From Paratinospora sagittata (taxonomy: Eukaryota; Streptophyta; Magnoliopsida; Ranunculales; Menispermaceae): a DNA stretch of 64,000 nucleotides. Both the position numbers and the translations under genes were made by a program. Location: NCBI GenBank assembly GCA_035771175.1, contig CM069595.1, positions 1,901,056 through 1,965,055 of the forward strand. Reading direction: 5' to 3'. Below are positions 46,176-56,693 of this stretch, one piece after another. Under the pieces are notes generated by a model. The model did not search any database. It was not told where the DNA came from and saw only the letters and a list, made by a program, of their open reading frames with translations. How positions within the stretch are numbered: the first letter of the stretch is position 1; every line of letters starts with the position of its first letter.

Positions 46176-47808
46176 GAGAAAAATATTAAAAAGAATATAA
46201 AATTTTAAACTTTTGGAAGAATTTTTTTATATTTCTAACACTTTTCAAACACTAAATAACGCTATTTTTTTGAAACTACATAATAATTTTTATAAGTAAA
46301 ATTCTTTTAAATTATAATTTTGTCATAATAATAAATTTAACTTAGTCCCCAAACAGGTTTTACTTATTGAATTATTAATGATTTTTCCATCAAATCTGCA
46401 TCATTTTTATTATAACTAACAATGAAAACAGAAATAGCAACAATAATAATTTATTCAAGGAAAAATTTGCATTCGTCCACAATTTCTTCTTTGTTTAAAA
46501 TTCATAATGCTACGTGGATCCTAATGGACCTGCTACGTGTGTATGGGTCTACTCAAGTGACAAGTGACACTTGACGTTAAGTAAATAATTAATATTGTGG
46601 GGTCCCAAGTACTCAATTAAATAATGAAGAACGAGTTCCGTAGTCTGTGCAAGGTTATTAATAATGCAATTGGGTTTTCCCGAGGCTGAAACTCCCACCG
46701 TCCAAATTACATCATTTTGCGTCCTCCGGCCAGTGTCTCCTACTCTCCTGTTAGCTACCTGTAATTAAAAAAAAATAAAAATAATTAGAATAAATGTATT
46801 AAAATAATCAATCAGAATTTTATATAACAAAATTTTCTTTGCTTTTCTTTCTTGTTATTATATTCTATATGTACATATCACTTTCCTATAAGTCAAAACA
46901 AATATTGAGTATTTCTTTCATTGTCAAATGCATTATTATAGACTATAATTGTCATTAATTAATCAAACGACATGCATGATTCGCTGTGTACAACATACAC
47001 TCATTAAAATATATATATAATAAAAGCTCGCTTTTAGTTTTCAACCAAGCTTTTTTTTTTATTTGATAATTATTTCCATTCCCTTAGAGAAGAAATCCAT
47101 AAAACAATGAATAAATTAACATAATAATAATATAATATTTCTTCTTGCTTCCAATTATTTTTCATGGTTAGGTAACAAATAACTTTTGTTTGTTGGGTAC
47201 ACATCTTATCCAATCTAAAATCCGAATTGAAAAATGGGCATTTTTGTTTTGGGGTAAAGTTCTATTTTTTCACAACTCAATTGATGCAAGAAACATTACC
47301 ATTTTTATAATTTTCAACATTGACTGCTGCCCTCTTTTTCTTTCTCAAGTTGATATTTTTCTACATTTTTTTTTATTAGTCTAAAATGAGAATCATTAAC
47401 ACAAGCAACCAAAACTCTCATTAAACTCAAATATATATATATATATGTGGATGCATGAATTATGAAGATGATGAGAATGAGATGACGATATCTGGCACGA
47501 GGGAATCCAGCTAAGCACGTGCAAAGATCACCGGAATATTGGGTAAGATATTCCGTCACTTCTGACCTGTTCAATCAGAAACTCTGACCCACTAACCTCA
47601 CCCAATTTAATTCCACCAACTAAAAGTTTCATTCACAACTCTCAATCTCAACTCAATCTTTTGCCTCTCTCGTTGCTTCTTCAGGTACCGTCTCCCCGGG
47701 CCCTCTAACCCATTATTTGCACCCAAAGCAACAAAAAACAGATAATCACTTCATTGTTGTGTTGCTTCTCTTCTCCTTTTTTTTCAAAAATCTTCTCCGG
47801 TGTTTTGT

Positions 47809-49464
47809 ATGGAAAGAGAGCCATTTCTTGCATCTTCAGCAATTACCCATCTCCAACATCTTCCTCGAGATGATGATGAAATCTTATTCACGGTGCCTGA
47901 ATCCATCCAAAATCAAGTTATCTATGAAGAATTTGAAGACCCATTTGGAGATTTCTCTTCTTCTCAATCCTCACGCCACCATCCTGAACCCACCACCGGC
48001 CCTTCTTCAACCGGATTCCGATCAAAATCCGGCCTTCACCGGTCAAGAACAGCCCCAGCCATGGCAGTCATGAGAGACCTTAAACAACAACACCCTACCC
48101 AGACGGAGAAACCAAAGTTTGAATCCAGTTCTATAGTTAGACAGGCTTTTCTATTACTAGTCTTCTATTTATCACTAGGAGTTGTGATATATTCCTTCAG
48201 TAGAGACAACTTCTCTGGTATTGAAACACACCCAGTTGTTGATGCGCTTTACTTCTGCATAGTCACTATGTGCACAATTGGCTACGGGGACATCGCGCCA
48301 ACGACGCCCGCGACGAAGGTTTTCGCTTGTGTTTTCGTGCTTGTGGGCTTTGGATTTATAGATGTATTGTTGAGTGGTGTGGTGAATTATGTGCTGGATT
48401 TGCAGGAAAACATGATTTTAACTAGCATTCAGGTGGGTGGTAGTGAAGGCAACCGAGATGGGAAATTCTCTGCAAAGAACTACATTTTTAATGCTGAGAA
48501 GGGTAGAATGAGAATAAGAATGAAGGTGGGATTGGCATTAGGGGTGGTTGTGTTGTGTATTGGAACGGGCACTATGGTATTGTATTTTGTGGAGAAATTG
48601 GATTGGGTTGATTCGGTTTATTTGTCAGTTATGTCGGTTACGACAGTTGGTTATGGAGATAGAGGTTTCAAGACGATGCAGGGGAGGTTGTTTGCTTCAG
48701 TTTGGCTGTTGTTTTCGACGCTGGCGGTGGCTCGGGCGTTTCTGTATTTGGCAGAGGCAAGGATTGATAAGAGGCATAGGAGAATTGCTAATTGGGTGTT
48801 GCATAGAGAGATTACTGTGCAGGATTTGCTAGCTGCAGACGTAAATAACAATGGGTTCATCAGGTTGGTCAGAATTTCTTGTACTCTTCTTCATCCATTA
48901 CAAATTTCATTAGTGATGTTCCTTTTTCTGCTTCTATGGATGGCTGATTGTGCAAAGAACTTAGTGTTTTCAAAGTTTTTTGTCATAGAGATTATTGCAT
49001 TTACAGAGTTTTAACTATGATCTTAGAATGCTTGAATTGTTTCGTTGTTCATTGCAAATTAGCTTGAATTCTGTTCTGATCTCCAACCTTTTAAAAGGGG
49101 GGAAAAAACTGAAACTGTAATCTTAGGATTGAAGACTACTACTTTGTAATGTTAATGACAGATTAGGAACATGTATGAGATATGAAGTTCAATTTAGCAT
49201 TTGAATTTGTTGATTGATCACACAAGAAGAGTAGAGAATCTTTGCAATTTAGTGTCACTAAGAAAATCTTTTAATTCTAAATTGAACTTTACATTTTCCA
49301 GCAAATCTGAGTATGTTCTTTACAAGCTCAAAGAGATGGGGAAGATAACTGAGAAAGATATACTGCAGATATGTGACCAGTTCAACAAGCTTGACCTCAA
49401 CAACTCCGGGAAGATTACACTCCCTGACCTCTTGCAAAGACCGATGTCACAAAGTGAAGCATGA
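47809..49464 (+). CDS. TPK5: Two-pore K+ channel (TPK/KCO family, TPK5-like)
   Basis: Two exons, 47809-48863 and 49302-49464, join to 1218 nt, 405 aa, with a phase-2 GT-AG intron inside the first EF-hand. The layout is a long cytosolic N-terminus with a 14-3-3 consensus RSRTAP (78-83), then TM1, pore 1 with TIGYGD (156-161), TM2, a linker, TM3, pore 2 with TVGYGD (279-284), TM4 and two C-terminal EF-hand-like loops (DVNNNGFISKSEY and DLNNSGKITLPDL). The ETHPVVDALYFCIVTMCTIG and VDSVYLSVMSVTTVGYGDR blocks match plant TPK5 best among family members I know. TPKs are K+-selective, mostly vacuolar-membrane channels gated by Ca2+ and 14-3-3 proteins. The start was chosen at the ATG at 47809; no in-frame ATG lies just upstream. 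Confidence 0.93.
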
Positions 49465-50262
49465 AGCAGGTGACAGTTTTTTTTTTTTTTTCCCTTTTCC
49501 TTTCTTCTTCTTTTTTGAGAAATTTGTTGGTTCTGTGAGATGTAGAGGAGGACTGGCAAATCTCAAATTACAGGAAACAAAGTTGTATGTACAATTTAAG
49601 GGGGACATTGTTTCAGATTAGAGATATTATAAACCTGCAATCAAATTTTGCAGAGGAACTTCGAAGCAAATTGTACCACACCAAGCTAGTGAGGAAACTC
49701 AAAAATGTATGTAATGATCTCAATAGTGGAAAAGATATACAAGACAATTTCAATGATAACAATTCTTCTTCAACAACATATTGGAGCATTGTTTGTATCC
49801 TTAAGTTCGCAAATAAATCTTCTACATCAGCTTTATATATTGATTTCTAGTTGCAATTATCAATGAGGAGGGACTGTTTCAGGTTGATAACCAGAGTAAG
49901 GCACAACAAAACTGGCGGAAGAGAGCAGTACTTTCAATAATTTTTATGAATCTAATGAAAGAGTTGTGAATTATTTGTAGCATTTTTCCAATATTAATCT
50001 CAATTATTGATGGCCCAAGTTTAAAATATAAAACTCTGGCTTTCCATATTGGTTGATGAGGACAAATTTAGTCAATGCCCTCTACATGCATGAAGATAAT
50101 GCACATATAATAAATGGGCAGATACCTTTCTAGCAGCTAAGCTCATCAGCTAAACAACCTTTCTGATACAATCTTCATTAGTTTGCTCATTTGAGGTCAC
50201 CTGAACTCATGCCTTTTGATCTAATTTTTTTTACTCTTGCCAGAATCCCTGAATTTAGTTTA
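49465..50262. other. Intergenic, 3' of the K+ channel gene
   Basis: 3' UTR with a poly(T) run at 49478-49491, then AT-rich sequence. No gene is seen. Confidence 0.5.
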
Positions 50263-50504
50263 TATAGTAAAGTTTTGTACAGAGTTTAAATGGTAAATTT
50301 GTGAGTGCAGCCTTATAGAATGTGGGAATATTTGGATAAGTCATGGCTCAAATCATAGCATATTAGATGGAAATTTGTGTATCTTCAATTATTCACATAG
50401 CAGACATTAATATAATCGACACTGCCTGTCAGACTTCTCAATGAGCATCTTTAGAGATAAAGAAAAAGAAACACTAGCCTTAGATGAAAACAGTAACAAA
50501 GACA
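50263..50504 (+). repeat. 242-bp direct repeat, left copy
   Basis: Read base by base it is identical to 52007-52248. It is ordinary single-copy-looking AT-rich sequence, not part of the retroelement. The two copies flank the inverted LTR structure. Confidence 0.9.
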
Positions 50505-51108
50505 AATTCTACAATCTCAGGACAATTTCTCAAACTAAAATACAACAAAATAACACCAAAGATTTTTGCGTGGAAAACCCTCTAAAAGATGAGGTAAAAA
50601 ACCACGGGACCCGTAGGCCGCTTAAAGAAACTTCCACTATAAAAATGGGATTACAAACGTCACCTTTCGGTGGATCTCTCACAAATACACAATACCTATG
50701 TATCTTCAATTTGTGGATAACACTTCACAAATTGGCTCACACTTTTTCTTCTCAAAGAAACTCTCTTTGAGGCTCTCTTAATCTCTCTTATTAGATCTCT
50801 CTCTCAGATCTATCGAATCTCTCAGATTGAATTTTTGAGTTGAAACCAGGTTCTATTTATAGAGTTATGAAGGGCATTTTTGTAATTTGTTGATCATCCC
50901 ACGTGATTCATGCATGGCTCCCATGCATCCCACGCGATTTTGGTGTTGGTCGTTCAAAGAAGGTTGGCTGCTGTTGTTGCCCACGTGAAGTTGTTGTTGC
51001 CAATGCATTCATACATATTCCACGTGAATTTGATGAGGTTCCCATGCAGCCCATTCAAAACACGTTGGCCACCTACCATCCCATGTGAAAACATGAGGTT
51101 GACCAACA
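50505..51108 (-). repeat. Antisense Copia LTR, outer end truncated
   Basis: Reverse complement begins TGTTGGTCAACCTCATG (at 51108) and runs to GATTGTAGAATT, losing the last about 30 bp that the sense copy has (up to TTCCCAACA). A TATAAATAG promoter core is present in both. Confidence 0.88.
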
Positions 51109-51120
51109 AATCTCCCCCTC

Positions 51121-51361
51121 CACCTCATGTGGAACAGGGCTCCTCCACACCTGCAATCTCTCTACAGATAGCAAGTTTTTCGCTGGTTAGGGACTTCGTC
51201 ATCATATCTGTCCCATTGTCATTAGTATGAATCTTCTCAACTTGCAGCAGTTTATTTTCCAACACATCACGAATCCAATGATACCTCACGTCGATGTGCT
51301 TGGACCTTGAATGGAAAGTTGAGTTCTTACTGAGGTGAATTGCGCTCTGACTGTCGCAACA
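51121..51361 (-). pseudogene. 3' end of Copia pol (RNase H end), antisense fragment
   Basis: The minus strand reads CDSQSAIHLSKNSTFHSRSK, then the HIDVRYHWIRDVLENKLLQV block, IHTNDNGTDMMTKSL, and ends GVEEPCST plus stop, just before the polypurine tract. It is collinear with the end of pol at 40130-40362. About 80 codons remain. Confidence 0.85.
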
Positions 51362-51365
51362 AATT

Positions 51366-52000
51366 TGTTGGTCAACCTCATGTTTTCACATGGGATGGTA
51401 GGTGGCCAACGTGTTTTGAATGGGTTGCATGGGAACCTCATCAAATTCACGTGGAATATGTATGAATGCATTGGCAACAACAACTTCACGTGGGCAACAA
51501 CAGCAGCCAACCTTCTTTGAACGACCAACACCAAAATCGCGTGGGATGCATGGGAGCCATGCATGAATCACGTGGGATGATCAACAAATTACAAAAATGC
51601 CCTCCATAACTCTATAAATAGAACCTTGTTTCAACTCAAAAATTCAATCTGAGAGATTCGATAGATCTGAGAGAGAGATCTAATAAGAGAGATTAAGAGA
51701 GCCTCAAAGAGAGTTTCTTTGAGAAGAAAAAGTGTGAGCCAATTTGTGAAGTGTTATCCACAAATTGAAGATACATAGGTATTGTGTATTTGTGAGAGAT
51801 CCACCGAAAGGTGACGTTTGTAATCTCATTTTTATAGTGGAAGTTTCTTTAAGCGGCCTACGGGTCCCGTGGTTTTTTACCTCATCTTTTAGAGGGTTTT
51901 CCACGCAAAAATCTTTGGTGTTATTTTGTTGTATTTTAGTTTGGGAAATTGTCCTGGGATTGTAGAATTTATTTCTTTACAACCATCTATTTTCCCAACA
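51366..52000 (+). repeat. Sense Copia LTR, complete
   Basis: It begins TGTTGGTCAACCTCATG and ends TTTTCCCAACA. A CTCTATAAATAGAACC promoter core is at about 51610. It joins the pol fragment at GCAACAAATT, so the second internal flank is missing. Confidence 0.88.
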
Positions 52001-52006
52001 GTTTTC

Positions 52007-52248
52007 TATAGTAAAGTTTTGTACAGAGTTTAAATGGTAAATTTGTGAGTGCAGCCTTATAGAATGTGGGAATATTTGGATAAGTCATGGCTCAAATCAT
52101 AGCATATTAGATGGAAATTTGTGTATCTTCAATTATTCACATAGCAGACATTAATATAATCGACACTGCCTGTCAGACTTCTCAATGAGCATCTTTAGAG
52201 ATAAAGAAAAAGAAACACTAGCCTTAGATGAAAACAGTAACAAAGACA
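52007..52248 (+). repeat. 242-bp direct repeat, right copy
   Basis: Identical to 50263-50504. Six bases (GTTTTC) separate it from the end of the sense LTR. Confidence 0.9.
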
Positions 52249-53426
52249 CAAATTAAACACAAAAAAAACAAGGTATGAAGGACCTTTCACGAAGAACAAA
52301 ATAATTTTGAATGCAAGCTTTGAAATTTTTTTATTTTGAGGGTGACAGAGGCAAGTCACCTGTTCAGCTCAAGTCTTTTTTCAACCACTGTTATAATCCC
52401 TGTACTACAAAGCTATTAGGCAAACCATCACTTACATCATACATACTAGTGACTGTTAAAGCTTATATTATATACTTAATAATAATATTCAAGGCCTTGA
52501 TTTTCTACCTTTATTTTTTAGAGAGATGGAGAGATCACGCAAATGATCTTACCCTTGTGAATAAAGTTGTGAAACATATCAACTTTCAACCAAAAAAATT
52601 AAAAGAAAAAAAAGAAAGAAAATTAAAGTAGAAAAGTAGAAAAGAGGTAGAGGACAAGAAAAAGCCAGCATCTTTTGTTCATAAAGCATTAAACTTTGGG
52701 CATTCTCTCTTCCTACACAACGAATATGCCTAATTGAAATTTCAGATTAATAAAGATCAGGAAAAAACTGGCAAAGACTTCCAAGTTTTGTGGCCATTGA
52801 TGTAGCAGACCACCAAGAGTCTCAGTTACTACTGCAAACTGGCTACTGCCTACAGCCCCTTCAGGTTTACCCTTTGTTTATGTTGCTATTGACTTCATTG
52901 GCTGCTGAATAAAACACGTTTAAATTTCTTTGCCAAATGTCAAGATGCTGTTTCTTACTTAGGTTGCACAGTTGCACTAAAATATAGCTAAATTTGTCTC
53001 ATTAAGGAAGGAAAAGGGGGAAGAAGATCAACTAATTTATCACTTCTACTTTACAGGGCAAATCAAATTTGCTATTCAGATTGGGAAGTTCATGGATTTT
53101 GTTTTTTTACCGCCATAAGTTGCTGGAATTGTTTCTTGCCCATTGACAAGGGATCACATGTAAATAAAGAAAAATAATTATCAAGTCACATCACAAGTAT
53201 GTTGTCGAGCTCGTGTTTTAGAGCTCCAAATATAACATGTGAAAAATAAATTAATAATAGGGGGAGACACTATGAAGAAGAAGAAGAAAAGGATGAAACA
53301 TATAATTTACGCAGTTATGATCATCATCATAAGGAGTTGACATAGAAATTAAACTGGTATATTTTAAGCTACTAATAATCATGCAGCAACAAAAATCATA
53401 TTATACAAGTGTGTTTGAAGAAGTTC
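52249..53426. other. Intergenic, 3' of the TruA gene
   Basis: AT-rich. No open frame has recognisable motifs. The last 200-300 bases are probably the 3' UTR of the minus-strand TruA gene. Confidence 0.5.
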
Positions 53427-55653
53427 TTAGTAAAATGGAAGCTTACATTTTTTAATGCTACGATGCCTACCAAAACTGGGTGTGGGACAACCTGGGGGAA
53501 GCTCTAGGAGCTCTTCATTGTACTTGATAGACATGAGACAAAGACCATGAGGTGGTGCAGGCAAAGTGTATTTTGCGAGTTCCTTACGATCTCTAGAAGC
53601 CAAGATCATGGGGACAATATCTGGTGGAATAGCTTCCTTCCCAATTTGGAGTAAAAGAGCTACCTGCAGCAGTAGCAACAATAAGAAGCTTGAATCTTTC
53701 GAACAAGTTCTGATTAAGGAACACAGATAAGAAACATAACAAATAATAGTTTACCATGTTGCGCACTTGTCTGTATAAGAAACCAGAACCTTCAACCTGG
53801 ATCTGCAACAGAGCAACCTGACAAATAAAATAGAGTTACCTATCAGCTCAAACATCTTAGTGCCAATCATAATCTTGTGATAACACACGTACACACACAT
53901 CCTAGAGAAAAAACAACATATTTTTTTGGACTAAAAGTTACTTGAAGTTTCGCAATACCATTTCAACAATATCAAAACGGAAAATATGCTTCACAGGATT
54001 TGGTGATCCATCATCATGCGAAGCATTGGCAAAAGCAGAAAAGTCATGCGTCCCAATGAAATACTTTGCAGCTTCCCTCATAGCAACAGGATTTAATCGA
54101 TAGGCACTGTGGTAAGCATAGTGACGCTGAAAAGGGTCCATCAAGGTGTCGTTATATATCTTATAGTGATAAATTTTGCTTTCTGCAGAAAAACGAGCAT
54201 GAAATTCTGGACGTGCTGGACTAACTTCTCTCACTCGAATATCAGGAGGAAGGAGACCATTAAGGGCTGCATGAATATTTTCCAAGCCGTCATAGTTGAA
54301 AGGAGTAACAAAGTGGGCTACCTGAAATATGAAATGTTTATTTATTTGTATCTTACTACATTAACAAGTGCCTCTGAGAAACACGAGCAGCATTCATTAG
54401 AAACAGACCTGGCCCCAGGCATGAACTCCTGTGTCTGTCCTACTTGCACCAACCAAACAAAGCTCCTTGCGATCAAGTTTGGTTGCCTGTGTTAGAGCTT
54501 TTTCCAACATGCATTGTATGGTTGGTGGTGATTGCTGATACTGCCAACCTTAAAATACAATTTACAAATTCTTAAAAGAATAATGAATAGGAAAAGCAAG
54601 AGTAAATGGACTTCAAAGATTGTGGACACATGGTCTATTTAGTTTCCATAGTCCCACCACCTATTTAGTTTCCATAGTTCCACCATGCTCTTTCCGACAG
54701 CTATTTAATCAGAACTTGTTCAAAATAAACAGAAAAAAGCTCTAAGACTACACCATTGGAATAGTAGAGAAACAAGGAGACTACGGCCTAAGAATATTTG
54801 AAAGCATTTTTAGTTGCACATGCATTTTGAAGCTTCTTGATGCTCCTAAATCCATGCAAATTGGGAAGAATCACTAGTTCAATATAGAAAATACAACACT
54901 GCTCATTCCATTTTGTACTTATTGTTCTGATTGAACATCCATCACACAAACCAACATCCAAGTGAATTGAGCAGGCAAGCAAATGTACAGGCTTAAAATG
55001 TTTTATTTTCTCAAGTTCATACCATTAGCCCAAAAAATAGCAAATAAATGAATCCATTGAGGTTCTATCCACTAGGATTAGGCTTTGTTTGAGATTAGAT
55101 AGGTAAATTGATGAAATCAAAAAACAAGTTCAAGCATTCAGAGTGGATTCAAAAGGGATGCTACAGCAGTAGGGGGAAAGACTTCTTGATTAGTTCATTA
55201 GTACATAAGTATAAATTTAATGTTGGAAGGTGAAAAGTCCAAAGTGAAGGAAGTCTTCCTCTAAACTAAACATAACAAAATAGCATCCTTGCAACCTACA
55301 GTAATAGTAAAATTTAAAGAATACTAAAGATAAAATTGTCTATGGAATCCCTTTTTTTTGTTTTTTGTTTTCATTATCATCATTATTATTACAATTATTA
55401 ACCAACCTGAGAAATGAGTGCCATCATATGCAATAACCAAACGCCACTTGTAGCATGGAAGAGCAGACTTCATCAACAGATTTGGGTCTTCAAACCTATC
55501 ATTGGAATTCTGGAAAAAAAAAAAAAAAAAAAGGTGCACAGTGAGGACAGAGCAAATAATATAAGAAGCTGTTTAACAAAAAATTAAAGAAAAAAATACC
55601 GAATTAATAGGTGGGAAAAGCGGAGTTGTGGGAGTGACACCAAGGGCACCCAT
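53427..55653 (-). CDS. TruA-family tRNA pseudouridine synthase
   Basis: Six exons: 55653-55600, 55509-55407, 54548-54409, 54321-53959, 53817-53755, 53663-53427. They join to 960 nt, 319 aa, all GT-AG. The core motif ASRTDTGVHA contains the catalytic Asp (D91). It is preceded by KWRLVIAYDGTHFSGWQYQ (TruA N-lobe) and followed by ARPEFHARFSAESKIYHYKI, GTHDFSAFAN and VEGSGFLYRQVRNM, all TruA landmarks. The enzyme isomerises uridines in the tRNA anticodon stem-loop (positions 38-40 in bacteria). The short N-terminus (MGALGVTPTTPLFPPINS) is not a strong transit peptide, so the compartment is uncertain. The start is the only in-frame ATG after an upstream in-frame TAG; another ATG at 55823 is out of frame. 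Confidence 0.93.
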
Positions 55654-55797
55654 GCTAGTCCTAAGATAACTTTGGTTCCAAATGGGTAAAAAAAACCTGT
55701 GGCATTCCAGAGCCGTAAAAGATTCACTACCGAGCCGTAAAGACTAGTAGCTGTCTGGCAAATCCTGTGGGTTGGGTGCAATGAGTCAAGTAGGTTA
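55654..55797. promoter_or_regulatory. Short divergent promoter region between TruA and the small ORF
   Basis: Only 144 bp separate the TruA start (minus) from the ATG at 55798 (plus). No TATA box is obvious, as is usual for housekeeping genes. If both are real genes they share a bidirectional promoter. Confidence 0.35.
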
Positions 55798-56214
55798 ATG
55801 GAGGTAGAAGAAGCAGGAGGCATGGAGGTAGAAAAGAAGGACGACCCTTACGCTTCAATTTCTGAGAAATGCAAGATTTCGTCTTCTCAAGAGAGCACTC
55901 TTCTCTCTAACTCACCACTCTCTAGGCAATCCCAGAGAGAAGAAGAAGGAAAAGAGGGTGAGCCTTGGGCATCCACTGAAACTAATACGCAACAAGTTGC
56001 TCCACCGGAACCTACAGAGCGACTTGAAGAGAAAACAGCCCAACCCCCCCAAGTCTCAAACGACCAATCTCGTCCAGGAAACAACAACGAGAAAGAAGAT
56101 TTGGGGAGTGTAGATATCTTGGAGATAGTGCAACGAAGAGGCCTGCAATTGCCGCGACCTCGCTGGTGGCGACACCACCGTCCACCAACGCGACCGATGA
56201 CACACGGGGATTGA
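55798..56214 (+). CDS. Small hypothetical protein (138 aa), hydrophilic
   Basis: An intact ATG-to-TGA frame. The product is acidic and Glu/Ser/Pro/Gln-rich over residues 1-105 (MEVEEAGGMEVEKKDDPY start, SRQSQREEEGKEGE, VAPPEPTERLEEK). It ends in a basic, proline-rich tail (QRRGLQLPRPRWWRHHRPPT). There is no signal peptide, membrane segment or catalytic motif. I do not recognise the family. The intact frame, GC-richer composition than the flanks and head-to-head position with TruA favour a real gene; it could also be a first exon, or a chance frame in the TruA leader region. Confidence 0.45.
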   Translation: MEVEEAGGMEVEKKDDPYASISEKCKISSSQESTLLSNSPLSRQSQREEEGKEGEPWASTETNTQQVAPPEPTERLEEKTAQPPQVSNDQSRPGNNNEKEDLGSVDILEIVQRRGLQLPRPRWWRHHRPPTRPMTHGD

Positions 56215-56693
56215 AGTCTGAAGACCCCTGCCCTGTTTTGCTTCTTTCAGAGCAGTAGCACCATGTTTTTCCTTGGCTTGCTTGTTTTTATCGTTTTTAG
56301 CTTCAGGGAGGTTGGGTTATCTGAGCATTTTACGCCCTTTATGTTATCTATTAGTATTAACTAATCTCTTGTCACTGCTGTTATCTTTTGTTCCTTTTTT
56401 TTTGTATTAAAAGATATGATATCAAACAAATATACAAAAGTTCAATCCCGTTTGGACCATAAAACCAAACGCAAGATCTGTTCAAAATGTATGCCCTAAA
56501 ACTGCATCAACCTCTCAAGACAACATAAAATCACAAACAGTAATAGGTTGCACTTCTGAAATCAACGCAACCTCTATATCATAAATACAAAATGATGTGA
56601 CCAGAATTTTTACAAAAAACAAAGGAGTTGTTACATATATGTGAATGATCATTTACACGTCGAAGGTATTTACAAAAAACAGTCAGTCAGCAG
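56215..56693. other. Short intergenic stretch, convergent 3' ends
   Basis: It contains the likely 3' UTRs of the small ORF (plus) and of POT1 (minus). No other feature is seen. Confidence 0.45.

Larger units (their letters stand above)
45284..47808. other. Intergenic between TGD4 and the K+ channel gene
   Basis: The first 200 bp are TGD4 3' UTR. A MITE lies at 45589-45797. 46110-46175 holds a short tandem duplication. The rest is AT-rich without a gene. From about 47620 the sequence turns C/T-rich (CTCTCAATCTCAACTCAATC), as is common for plant 5' UTRs, up to the channel ATG. Confidence 0.5.
50505..52000. mobile_element. Inverted (head-to-head) Copia LTR pair with a short pol fragment between
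   Basis: An antisense LTR (50505-51108) is followed by an antisense polypurine tract (51109-51120) and the antisense 3' end of Copia pol (to about 51361), and then directly by a sense LTR (51366-52000). The two LTRs differ at only a handful of positions by eye, so the arrangement is young. The antisense LTR lacks about 30 bp at its outer end. It belongs to the same broad family as the Copia at 35207-40919 (shared words GAGATCCACCGAAAGGTGA and GCGGCCTACGGGTCCCGTGG) but is a different subfamily in the U3 part. There is no 5' LTR-gag side, so it is not a normal deletion derivative. Confidence 0.85.

Noticed and set aside
47800..47808. Earlier start of the K+ channel at 47800
   Set aside because: That codon is GTG; the first ATG in the frame is at 47809.
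50910..51571. ORFs of about 60-106 codons on both strands with near-identical products
   Set aside because: They are mirror copies inside the two inverted LTRs; the duplication is of LTR DNA, not of a gene.
55584..55823. ATG at 55823 as the TruA start
   Set aside because: Its frame is different from exon 2 of TruA; the ATG at 55653 joins in frame and has an in-frame stop upstream.
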